Shown: positions 51,936-60,661, counted from the stretch's first letter. The stretch is 64,000 nt of DNA from an uncultured Pelagibacteraceae bacterium (GCA_902540595.1 CACBNI010000002.1:1-64000); one strand, 5' to 3'. Translations and numbers: made by a program. Notes: generated by a model not told the origin, from the sequence alone.

Positions 51936-53140
51936 TGAAAATTCGTCCAGTCATTTTATGTGGAGGTGCTGGAACTCGACTTTGGCCAAATTCTAAAAAT
52001 CATCAAGCCAAGCAGTTTATTGATTTTGGTAATTGGACATTACTTGGCAAAACTTTGGAGAGAACAAAAGCATCTATATTTGATGAACCAATTATCAGCA
52101 CTAATAAGAAATATTTAAAAGAGGTAAAAAAACATCTTAAAAAAAATAAGATTAAAAAATATAAAATTGTTTTAGAACCTGCAAAAAGAAATACAGCTCC
52201 TGCTATTTTAAGCACTGCTTTAATAAAAGATATTCCTAACAATCAGCCGTTAATGTTTTTTACAACAGACCATTTGATAGAAAAGATGAGCGTTTTTAAT
52301 AAAGCCATTAACAAAAATCAGACAAATTTAACTGATCAAAATATTTTCATATTTGGAATTAAACCAACCTCACCATCAAGTGAATATGGATATTTTGTAA
52401 CCAAAAAAATCAAAGGAAATATCAATAAAGTAACAAAATTCATAGAAAAACCTAAAGAAAGTAGAGCAAAACAAGTAATTAGACAAAAAGGTTATTGGAA
52501 TTCAGGAATGTTTTATCTTCGAAAAGATTCAATAATTAATAACTTTAAAAAATATGATCCAAGTATTTACAGAAATTGTTTAAATTCAGTTAATAAAGCA
52601 AAATATAAAGCTAATACTTACTATTTAAATAAAGCTTCATTTATAAAAGCCACTGCTAAATCTTTTGATTATGCAATTTTAGAAAAAACAAAACAAATCT
52701 ATGCAATTAAACTAGATATCCCTTGGTCAGATCTTGGCAGCTGGAAAGAAATATTAAAGATGTATGACAAAAATAAAAACAAATTAGTTAAGAAAAAAAA
52801 TATTTTCCATCGTCCCTGGGGGAAATATACAAATTTATTCAATGGTAAAGAGTTCTTGATTAAAGAATTGTTTGTTAAACCAAAAGGAATATTAAGTTTA
52901 CAGAAACATCATTATAGAGCTGAACATTGGTTAGTTACACAAGGAAATCCCAAGATCACTTTAAATAAAGATAGTTTTATAAAAAAACCAAATGAGCATA
53001 TATTTATACCATTACAATCAATACATAGAATTCAAAACCCTGGAAAAAAACCTGTAAAAATTATGGAAGCTCAAATAGGATCAATACTTAAAGAAACAGA
53101 TATAGTTAGATACCAGGATTTTTATGGACGTGTAAAATAG
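51935..53140 (+). CDS. Mannose-1-phosphate guanylyltransferase / mannose-6-phosphate isomerase family
   Basis: ILCGGAGTRLWPNSKNHQAKQF; C-term cupin RPWGKYTNL..LSLQKHHYRAEHWLVTQG. Confidence 0.9.
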   Translation: MKIRPVILCGGAGTRLWPNSKNHQAKQFIDFGNWTLLGKTLERTKASIFDEPIISTNKKYLKEVKKHLKKNKIKKYKIVLEPAKRNTAPAILSTALIKDIPNNQPLMFFTTDHLIEKMSVFNKAINKNQTNLTDQNIFIFGIKPTSPSSEYGYFVTKKIKGNINKVTKFIEKPKESRAKQVIRQKGYWNSGMFYLRKDSIINNFKKYDPSIYRNCLNSVNKAKYKANTYYLNKASFIKATAKSFDYAILEKTKQIYAIKLDIPWSDLGSWKEILKMYDKNKNKLVKKKNIFHRPWGKYTNLFNGKEFLIKELFVKPKGILSLQKHHYRAEHWLVTQGNPKITLNKDSFIKKPNEHIFIPLQSIHRIQNPGKKPVKIMEAQIGSILKETDIVRYQDFYGRVK

Positions 53141-53141
53141 A

Positions 53142-54032
53142 TTAGGCTGCTTTTAAGATATTAAATTTTCTTTCCGAAGAAGAAACAACTATTTTTTTGT
53201 GCTCACCGAAATTATCACCATCAATTTGTACAGGTATATTATTTCCCAAACCATCAAATTTAATTTCATTTACATATATAGTAATCACAGATCTAGATTT
53301 ATCCAAATTTCCATATACAGCTATTAAATAAATATAATAAAGCAATTTATATCTTTTTAGATCCTTAAAAATATAGGTAGTAAATTTTTTATCAAATATA
53401 TGTGTATCTGTAATTTTATGGTGTCCAGCATAGTATTTGCTATTCGAGCAAAGAACCCAATCAGCAAATATATCTTCTTTATCTATCGTCACTTTAATTT
53501 TTTTATTATTCATTGTTAAAAATTTATGGAAACCTTTGATACCAAAAATAACTTTTCCTAGAATTTTCTTTAGATAAGAATCAATCGAATTTACAATTTG
53601 AGCGTCCCATCCAATACCTGCCATTAAAATAAAATGCTTATCATTAATTTTAACCAAACAGGTTTTATCATAATTATCTGAAGTAAGCGTATTAGCTATA
53701 TGTTTTACATTTTTAGTCATACCTAATTCTGCTTGCAAAATATTAGCCGTACCAGCTGGAATATATCCAATTGCAAAGTTTTCAGGTAGATTGAAATTAT
53801 TTTTTATTAATTCATTAATTGCAAAAGAAACGGAACCATCTCCCCCAGCAACTAACAATCTATCGTAGTTATTTATTTTAAAGTTTTTTATTATTTCAGA
53901 GGCTTCCAACTCACTCGATGTCTCAAATAAATCAACTTTGTGGTGATTCGATATTTCTTCAAGTATTTTTTTGATAAATTTTGACTTTCTTCCACCTGCT
54001 GATTTCTTGTTATATATTAGACAAAATTTCAT
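53142..54032 (-). CDS. Diacylglycerol kinase catalytic-domain (DgkB/YegS-like) lipid kinase
   Basis: CLIYNKKSAGGRKSKF; LLVAGGDGSVSFAINELI; GYIPAGTANILQAELG. Start at MKFCLIYNKK (54032) preferred over 54125. Confidence 0.87.
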   Translation of the reverse strand: MKFCLIYNKKSAGGRKSKFIKKILEEISNHHKVDLFETSSELEASEIIKNFKINNYDRLLVAGGDGSVSFAINELIKNNFNLPENFAIGYIPAGTANILQAELGMTKNVKHIANTLTSDNYDKTCLVKINDKHFILMAGIGWDAQIVNSIDSYLKKILGKVIFGIKGFHKFLTMNNKKIKVTIDKEDIFADWVLCSNSKYYAGHHKITDTHIFDKKFTTYIFKDLKRYKLLYYIYLIAVYGNLDKSRSVITIYVNEIKFDGLGNNIPVQIDGDNFGEHKKIVVSSSERKFNILKAA

Positions 54033-54050
54033 ATTTAATAAAACTGTAAC
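54033..54050 (+). promoter_or_regulatory. Candidate PHO box between dgk-like and plcP-like genes
   Basis: ATTTAAT-AAAA-CTGTAAC, two heptamers at 11-bp pitch. Confidence 0.5.
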
Positions 54051-54115
54051 ATAAAAATGTAGTATTGAGTTAAAGATTCTACTTATAATAGAATCATTAA
54101 TTATAACAAGAAAAT

Positions 54116-54949
54116 ATGGAAACAAAAAAATCTTTAATTACATATAAAAGCTTATTTATTTCAGATGTACATCTAGGAACTAAAGGGTGTCAGGCAGATA
54201 AATTATTAGAATTTTTTAAATATTCAAGGTCAGAGAATTTATATCTAGTAGGAGATATAATTGATGTATGGGCTATGCAGAAAACTTTTTACTGGCCCCA
54301 ACAACATAATGACGTAATCCAAAAAATTTTAAGAAAAGCAAGGCATGGTACAAAAGTATTTTATATAATTGGAAACCATGACGAGGTTTTTAGAAAATTT
54401 ATACCAATGCATTTTGGGGATATCAATATAGTTAACAGAGTTATTCATGAGACACCGCTTGGAAAAAAATATCTTGTAGTCCACGGTGATGCTTGGGACG
54501 GTGTAATGAAATATGCAAAATGGTTATCTAAGTTAGGATCAATTGCATATGGTCTATTACTTAGATTAAATATTGTTATTAATTTCTTTAGAAAATTAAG
54601 AGGAAAAAGTTACTGGTCTCTTGCAAAATTTTTAAAATATAAAGTTAAAAATGCAGTTAAATATATAGGTGAATATGAAAGAACAGTATCAGATTATGCA
54701 AAAAGAAAAAACTATGATGGTATAATTTGTGGACATATTCATCATGCTGAAGATCAAAATTTTGAAGGAATTAATTATTTGAACTGTGGGGACTGGGTAG
54801 AGTCCTGCACTGCTTTAGCAGAGAAATATGATGGAACATTTGAAATTATATATTGGGATAATGCTAGGAAAGAATTAGTAACAGAGGACGAAGAGAAAAA
54901 AGAAATATATAAAAAAGATAACGTAGAAGATTTAAAGCGAGCTTCTTAA
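54116..54949 (+). CDS. plcP: PlcP-like (UDP-2,3-diacylglucosamine pyrophosphatase family) metallophosphoesterase, probable phospholipase C for lipid remodelling
   Basis: Calcineurin-like motifs SDVHLGTKG, GDIIDVW, GNHDE, VHGDAWD, CGHIHHAE; followed by a GT4 glycosyltransferase; LpxI already present at 18308. Confidence 0.75.
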   Translation: METKKSLITYKSLFISDVHLGTKGCQADKLLEFFKYSRSENLYLVGDIIDVWAMQKTFYWPQQHNDVIQKILRKARHGTKVFYIIGNHDEVFRKFIPMHFGDINIVNRVIHETPLGKKYLVVHGDAWDGVMKYAKWLSKLGSIAYGLLLRLNIVINFFRKLRGKSYWSLAKFLKYKVKNAVKYIGEYERTVSDYAKRKNYDGIICGHIHHAEDQNFEGINYLNCGDWVESCTALAEKYDGTFEIIYWDNARKELVTEDEEKKEIYKKDNVEDLKRAS

Positions 54950-54951
54950 GC

Positions 54952-55956
54952 GTGAAAATTCTAATCGTAACAGATGCATACTATCCACAAGTGAATGGTG
55001 TAGTTAGAACTTTGCATGAAACTGGAGAAGCATTAAAATCTCAAGGTCACAACATAGAGTTTATCACACCCCAACAATTTCTTACTGTTCCTATGCCAAA
55101 ATATAATGAGATTAGATTATCATTAAATGTTTGGCCAAGAGTAAGTAATTTAATCAATGCAATAAAACCTGATGCAATACACATCGCAACCGAAGGTCCT
55201 TTAGGTTTTATGGCAAGAAGACACTGTATTAAAAATGGTTTAAAATTTACTACTAGCTTTCACACTAGATTTGACAAATATATGAAACTTTACATGCCAA
55301 TCATTCCTGCAAAATGGTCAGAGAAGTTTTTATGTAATTTTCATAATAAAGCTGAAAGAATTTTAGTAACAACAGAGTCGATGCGAGAGGAACTAATAGC
55401 TTTAGGGGTTGATAATAATAAAATGGTAACTTGGACAAGGGGTGGTAATCATGGAGCTTTTAAAAATCCAGTTAAAAGAGATTTACCATACAAAAGACCT
55501 ATATGGATTTATGTTGGAAGAGTGGCTGTTGAAAAAAATATTAAGGCCTTTTTAGATTTAGAATTAGAAGGCACAAAAGTTATTATTGGAAAAGGTCCAG
55601 ACTTGAACAATTTAAAAAAAAAGTTTACAAAAGATATTTTTTTAGGAGAAAAAACAAATGGAGAATTAGCATCTCATTTTGCTTCTTCTGACGTTTTTGT
55701 TTTTCCAAGCAAAACAGATACTTTTGGTATTGTTGTGCTAGAGTCTTTAAATTGTGGAACACCAGTTGCTGCCTATCCTGTTCCAGGCCCGAAAGATATA
55801 TTAGGAGGGACTAATATAGATACTTTGGATAATGATCTTAAAGCTTCTGCTCTAAAGGCTTTAAAAGTTAACAGAGAAGATTGTTTAGAATTTGCTAAAA
55901 AATATAGCTGGGAAGAAACAGCTAAAATATTCTTCGAGAATATCTCCCCTAATTAA
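54952..55956 (+). CDS. agt: GT4-family glycosyltransferase, Agt-like (glycosyl-DAG synthesis)
   Basis: ILIVTDAYYPQVNGVVRTLHETGEAL; FTTSFHTRFDKYM; FPSKTDTFGIVVLESLNCGTPVAAYPVPGPKDIL; GTG start. Confidence 0.75.
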   Translation: MKILIVTDAYYPQVNGVVRTLHETGEALKSQGHNIEFITPQQFLTVPMPKYNEIRLSLNVWPRVSNLINAIKPDAIHIATEGPLGFMARRHCIKNGLKFTTSFHTRFDKYMKLYMPIIPAKWSEKFLCNFHNKAERILVTTESMREELIALGVDNNKMVTWTRGGNHGAFKNPVKRDLPYKRPIWIYVGRVAVEKNIKAFLDLELEGTKVIIGKGPDLNNLKKKFTKDIFLGEKTNGELASHFASSDVFVFPSKTDTFGIVVLESLNCGTPVAAYPVPGPKDILGGTNIDTLDNDLKASALKALKVNREDCLEFAKKYSWEETAKIFFENISPN

Positions 55957-56686
55957 TATTTACAACTATAGATCTAAGTTTGTCTACTATTTGTCTATTA
56001 TTTAATCTTTCGTTTTGTAGTGATGAAATTTTTTTCCCAATACTAAGCTTAAATGTTTGATTTTTTTTATTTAATAATTCTCGTATAAATAAAATTCTTC
56101 TCAAATTATTATTTACAAAACCTACTGTGTGAAAAAGTAAGCTATTTTTTCCAAAAAAACGTACAGGAATAATTGTAGCATTTGTCTTATTAATTATAGA
56201 TCCAATTAATGGTTTCCATCTTCTTTCATTAGCTTCATTAAAAATTAGAGAAGAAGTTGCAACCTCTCCTGAAGGAAAGGTTATTAAAATTCCATTTGAA
56301 TTTACGTGCTCAATTGCTTTTTTTTTAGAAATGATATTTCTTTTAATATCTTCTGTTAATGTTGAAAATTTAATTGGTAACAAGTACTCTCTTATTTGGT
56401 CAATTTGTGAAACTTCATCGTTAATTAAAATTTTATAATCCTTTCGGATATCACATATTATTGAACAAATTATTAGTCCATCTAATAATCCAAATGGATG
56501 ATTTGCAACTATTATACTTGGTCCCGCTTTAGGTATGTTGTCAACATTTTCTACAATGTAATTTATTTTTAAAATATCTAAAGTTTTTTTCCAAAAATTA
56601 TTTGACTGTTTTAATTCCTTATAATTAATTTTATACAAAGATTTGATTTCATCAATTTTTGAAATTTTCTCTAAGATTTGCTGCAT
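55949..56686 (-). CDS. PlsC-family acyltransferase, OlsA-like (ornithine lipid synthesis)
   Basis: NHPFGLLDG (HX4D), TFPSGEVATS; translationally coupled to the OlsB-like gene. Confidence 0.75.
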   Translation of the reverse strand: MQQILEKISKIDEIKSLYKINYKELKQSNNFWKKTLDILKINYIVENVDNIPKAGPSIIVANHPFGLLDGLIICSIICDIRKDYKILINDEVSQIDQIREYLLPIKFSTLTEDIKRNIISKKKAIEHVNSNGILITFPSGEVATSSLIFNEANERRWKPLIGSIINKTNATIIPVRFFGKNSLLFHTVGFVNNNLRRILFIRELLNKKNQTFKLSIGKKISSLQNERLNNRQIVDKLRSIVVNIN

Positions 56687-57513
56687 TAGTCCAAAATTTT
56701 ATTTACATATTCTTTATTTATTTTTTCAATTGGTAAAAAAATAAAAACATCTGTTGTCTTGAATTTATTGTCAATTACAGCACCTGTCCCGATAGATGCA
56801 TTAAACTTTAAATATGCTTTGATTAAAGTGGGTAATTTTGCAAATAATTTAATATTTAAATTAATTTTCTTTTGGTAATCAATATTTACTCTATATTTTG
56901 GTAAAGCACTGACCGTAATGTTATCTGGCATTTTGTGATTATGATTAAGATATATTAACTGATCCTCAATCTTGCTAACATTAGTGCTTAAGAAACTGGC
57001 TGTACCAAACAAAGCATCGATATTATTTTTATTAATATAATGATGAATTTCTTTCCACATTAATTGGAGTACATTTTTATTTCTAAATTTTTGAGATATA
57101 CATGATCGACTTAATTCAAGCATATTATTATAAATTCTTGAATTTAATAAATTCTCTAAATTAAATTCATCGCAACTATAAAAACCTGATTTTTTTTCTG
57201 CAACAGATTGCTTAAGTAAACGATAAGTACCTATTACTTTTGTTTTCGAAAATTTTGATTTTCTGTGGGTCACAATTATATGATCTGCATAATTATCAAA
57301 TTTATCAGAGTCTCTTCTAAAATTTCCTATATTTAATATAGGGTTTTTAATTCTTTCAGAGAAGAAGACTTTATATCTAAGTTTTTGCGCAAGTTTTATT
57401 TCGCCTCTGCTTTCAGCTAGTTTGACATTAAATGTAGGTTTAAAAAAATCATAAGTATTGATATTAAACTTTTTGTTCTGATTAACTTTTCTTAATAGAG
57501 TATTTATTGTCAT
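56686..57513 (-). CDS. olsB: GNAT-family N-acyltransferase, OlsB-like (L-ornithine N-acyltransferase)
   Basis: LAESRGEIKLAQKLRYKVFFSE; DNYADHIIVTH; VIGTYRLL; LELSRSCI pattern of OlsB/hemolysin-like acyltransferases. Confidence 0.78.
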   Translation of the reverse strand: MTINTLLRKVNQNKKFNINTYDFFKPTFNVKLAESRGEIKLAQKLRYKVFFSERIKNPILNIGNFRRDSDKFDNYADHIIVTHRKSKFSKTKVIGTYRLLKQSVAEKKSGFYSCDEFNLENLLNSRIYNNMLELSRSCISQKFRNKNVLQLMWKEIHHYINKNNIDALFGTASFLSTNVSKIEDQLIYLNHNHKMPDNITVSALPKYRVNIDYQKKINLNIKLFAKLPTLIKAYLKFNASIGTGAVIDNKFKTTDVFIFLPIEKINKEYVNKILD

Positions 57514-57546
57514 GAATCTTTGATAAAAGATTCACATGTATTTAAT

Positions 57547-57575
57547 GTTAAAAAATTATTTCAAATTTATTACAT
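57547..57575 (-). promoter_or_regulatory. Candidate PHO box in the divergent olsB/phoR intergenic
   Basis: Minus strand: ATGTAAT-AAAT-TTGAAAT-AATT-TTTTAAC, three heptamers at 11-bp pitch. Confidence 0.45.
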
Positions 57576-57584
57576 AATAATATT

Positions 57585-58733
57585 ATGGATTTACTTACTA
57601 TTTTTTTTGTTATTGTCATAATTGTATTAGGTTATTTTTTAGTTAAAAAAAATGTAAAACCTGAAAATACTGCTACTGTTGAAAACAAATCTAACAAAAA
57701 CGATTTAAGTAAAAGAGTTATAATTGAAGAGTTAGAAGATCAATTTTTTGCATTAGATAGGTATAATCAAATTAAATATCTTAATAAAAGTGCAAAACTG
57801 AGATTTGGGCAAAATCTAATAGACAAAAATATATCTACTGTAATCAGAGATACCAAACTACTTGAGTCAATAGAAAAAACTATTGAGACACAGGTGACCC
57901 AAAATATTGACATTGAAATTAACCTTCCGTCATATCAACTTTACAAAATTTACATCATTCCTGGACCTACATATTTGTTTCCAGAAAATAATTCTGTTGT
58001 TTTGTTTTTGAAAGATTTTACAGAAATTACAAAAGCTCAAAAATTTAAAACAGATTTTGTTGCTAACGTTAGCCACGAATTAAGAACACCTTTAGTCTCT
58101 ATAAAAAGTTCTTTAGAAACTATTTTGGGGCCAGCATCAGATGATGCAAAAGCTCAAAAAAAATTCATGAAAATTATGTCAGATCAAGTTGTAAGAATGG
58201 AGAATTTAATTAATGATTTGTTAATATTAAGTAGAATTGAACTTGAAGAACATATCAAACCAAACCAAATTGTAGATATTAATGATATTGTTTTAAATAT
58301 TAAAAGTAATTTTGAGTTACCTCTTAAAAAGAAAAAACTCAATTTAAAAGTTAATTTAATGCAGCCAACTTTAGTTTATGGAGACACCGATAAACTTTTT
58401 ACTGTTTTTTCTAACTTAATTGATAATGCAATAAAGTATTCAGAGGAAAATAAAAATATAAAAATAAAAAGTGAAGATTGTGATGGTAAATTAATAGATA
58501 AACATTTAATGATCAGTGTAAAAGATTATGGAATAGGTATCCCACAGGAATTTATTCCAAGAATTACTGAAAGATTTTTTAGAGTTGATACCGAAAAAAG
58601 TAAAAAAATTGGTGGCACAGGTTTAGGGTTAGCAATTATGAAACACATAATCACCCAGCATAGAGGAGATTATGAGATTCTTAGTTCTGTTAACAAAGGT
58701 ACAGAAATAAAAATTTATCTTCCAACAAAATAG
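57585..58733 (+). CDS. phoR: Phosphate regulon sensor histidine kinase PhoR
   Basis: N-terminal TM, H-box DFVANVSHELRTPLVSIKSSLETI, N box NLIDNAIKYS, G boxes; upstream of pst genes. Confidence 0.87.
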   Translation: MDLLTIFFVIVIIVLGYFLVKKNVKPENTATVENKSNKNDLSKRVIIEELEDQFFALDRYNQIKYLNKSAKLRFGQNLIDKNISTVIRDTKLLESIEKTIETQVTQNIDIEINLPSYQLYKIYIIPGPTYLFPENNSVVLFLKDFTEITKAQKFKTDFVANVSHELRTPLVSIKSSLETILGPASDDAKAQKKFMKIMSDQVVRMENLINDLLILSRIELEEHIKPNQIVDINDIVLNIKSNFELPLKKKKLNLKVNLMQPTLVYGDTDKLFTVFSNLIDNAIKYSEENKNIKIKSEDCDGKLIDKHLMISVKDYGIGIPQEFIPRITERFFRVDTEKSKKIGGTGLGLAIMKHIITQHRGDYEILSSVNKGTEIKIYLPTK

Positions 58734-58828
58734 TAAAAACTGAAAAAGTGTTAAAAATTGAATAAAATTCGTTAATAATTTAACAAATTTTATATTGATT
58801 ATTGTTATAGTTTATTTAAATTTTTTGA

Positions 58829-59437
58829 ATGTTAAAAATATTTAAAAGTATTTTAATTTCATTTGTTTTTATTTTCTCATCAATTTTAAATAGTTATTCT
58901 TTAGATATTTCAACAATTTTGAGAAATCAACAATTAACCGTGTTTGATATAGGTGTCTTTAGATTGCAGGAGGATTTAAAAAAAACCTATCCGGTAATAA
59001 AGCAGCATTCTGCTGCTAAGTATGAGGAAATTTATTTGGATGTTGTTTCATCTTGGTGGAGAAATAGTGTGGATATGCTTGTATCTATACCAATGAAAGA
59101 GGGGCTCGATAAATCTACTTATATGTCTGATTCATTTAGATGCAGAAATATATTTAATTCTGTTAGGGACCATCTTTTAAAAGATCAAAATTTGAGTAAT
59201 TATAGGTACACTATGGCAACAAGTTATCTTACTTCAATATTCTCAACACCATCTAATTGGCCTAAATGGAGATACGATCCAATGGTATTAGAAGAACTTG
59301 TAAATTTAGTTAGACTTGAAGTTACTTTATACCCTACACCTGACCTTGCTTTTAGTAATGATTCTAATCCTGTTTCTTGCAAAGGGGGCTTAGAAACTGA
59401 AACTAATGAGATAGTTATCTCAATGAAATACAACTAA
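58829..59437 (+). CDS. Uncharacterised secreted protein in the pho/pst locus
   Basis: Signal peptide (MLKIFKSILISFVFIFSSILNSYSLD), no recognised domain, 202 aa, between phoR and pstS. Confidence 0.75.
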   Translation: MLKIFKSILISFVFIFSSILNSYSLDISTILRNQQLTVFDIGVFRLQEDLKKTYPVIKQHSAAKYEEIYLDVVSSWWRNSVDMLVSIPMKEGLDKSTYMSDSFRCRNIFNSVRDHLLKDQNLSNYRYTMATSYLTSIFSTPSNWPKWRYDPMVLEELVNLVRLEVTLYPTPDLAFSNDSNPVSCKGGLETETNEIVISMKYN

Positions 59438-59447
59438 AAAGTTATCA

Positions 59448-59476
59448 TTTTAACAAAAGTGTAACAAATCTGTAAT
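59448..59476 (+). promoter_or_regulatory. Candidate PHO box upstream of pstS
   Basis: TTTTAAC-AAAA-GTGTAAC-AAAT-CTGTAAT: three heptamers at exact 11-bp pitch. Confidence 0.65.
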
Positions 59477-59543
59477 ATTAAAGATTCAATGAATTTGTAC
59501 GAGTCGATCATCTTTTAATTAATTAATGAAAGGATTAAAGATA

Positions 59544-60575
59544 ATGAAAAAACTAACTATAATTGTTGCATCATTAGTTGCACTAACAATTGCAACTGTT
59601 GCACAAGCAAGAGATCAAATCAAAATAGTTGGTTCATCTACAGTATTCCCATATGCAACTGTTGTTGCTGAAAGATTTGGTGGTTCAGGATTTAAAACTC
59701 CTGTGATCGAATCTACTGGTACTGGTGGAGGAGCTAAACTGTTCTGTGCTGGTGTTGGTGAGAACCATCCAGATATTACAAATGCATCAAGAGCAATGAA
59801 AGATAAAGAGAAAGCTCTATGTAAAAAAAATGGTGTTAATGAAATCGTTGAAATCGTAATTGGTAATGACGGTATTACATTAGCATACAGCTTAGATGCA
59901 GAACCAGTAAACTTTACAAAAGAACAACTTTGGAAAGCATTAGCTAAACACTCTGTTGTTGATGGTAAACTAGTTGATAACATTTATACTTCATGGGATC
60001 AAATAGATCCAAGTTTACCAAAACAAAAAATTTCAGTTATGATTCCTCCAGGAACTTCTGGAACAAGAGATGCTTGGAATTCTTTGGTAATGAAAAAAGG
60101 TATGCCAAAAGAAGCTAAAGCGCTTTATAAAAAAGGTTTTGAAGCTGGAAACAAAAAATATAAAAAGCCACAAAAACTTTACAGAGAAGATGGTGCTGCA
60201 ATTGAGGTAGGTGAAAATGATAGTTTAATTATTCAAAAACTTACTCAAGATAAAGAAATGTTTGGTTTCTTTGGTTTCAGTTATTTCTTAGCTGCTAAAG
60301 ATAAACTTCAAGCTGCAAGTATTGAAGGTGGTCAACCTTCTTTAGAGTCTATTCAAGATTACAGCTATGCAGTTGCAAGACCATTATTTTTCTACGTTAA
60401 AAAGGCTCACGTTGGTGTGATCCCTGGTTTACATGAATTTGTAAAAGAGTTCACTACAACTAAAGCGATTGGTAAAAATGGTTATTTAGCTGACATTGGT
60501 TTAGTACCGTTAGATAAAAAGTTGTATAGAACAACTAGAGATAACGCGAAAAATCTTGTCGCAATGGCTGACTAA
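59544..60575 (+). CDS. pstS: Phosphate ABC transporter substrate-binding protein PstS
   Basis: Signal peptide (MKKLTIIVASLVALTIATVAQA), IKIVGSSTVFPYATVVAERF, ESTGTGGG, PPGTSGTRDAWNSLV; followed by pstC/pstA. Start at 59544 preferred over 59526. Confidence 0.93.
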   Translation: MKKLTIIVASLVALTIATVAQARDQIKIVGSSTVFPYATVVAERFGGSGFKTPVIESTGTGGGAKLFCAGVGENHPDITNASRAMKDKEKALCKKNGVNEIVEIVIGNDGITLAYSLDAEPVNFTKEQLWKALAKHSVVDGKLVDNIYTSWDQIDPSLPKQKISVMIPPGTSGTRDAWNSLVMKKGMPKEAKALYKKGFEAGNKKYKKPQKLYREDGAAIEVGENDSLIIQKLTQDKEMFGFFGFSYFLAAKDKLQAASIEGGQPSLESIQDYSYAVARPLFFYVKKAHVGVIPGLHEFVKEFTTTKAIGKNGYLADIGLVPLDKKLYRTTRDNAKNLVAMAD

Positions 60576-60600
60576 TAAGTTTGGTTAACAAATAGAAATT

Positions 60601-60628
60601 AAGGGGTCTTTTTAGACCCCTTTTTTTT
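60601..60628 (+). terminator. Rho-independent terminator between pstS and pstC
   Basis: AAGGGGTCT-TTTT-AGACCCCTT followed by T-run. Confidence 0.88.
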
Positions 60629-60661
60629 AGAAAAGTGTAAAGTCAACGTAAAGGGGATTCA

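Noticed and set aside
53142-54125. Longer start for the DAG-kinase-like gene at 54125, overlapping plcP
   Set aside because: The extra 31 N-terminal residues precede the conserved MKFCLIYNKKSAGG start and would overlap the divergent plcP start; 54032 is preferred.
59615-59983. 122-aa minus-strand ORF antisense to pstS
   Set aside because: Codon-bias shadow of a highly expressed gene; no independent support.
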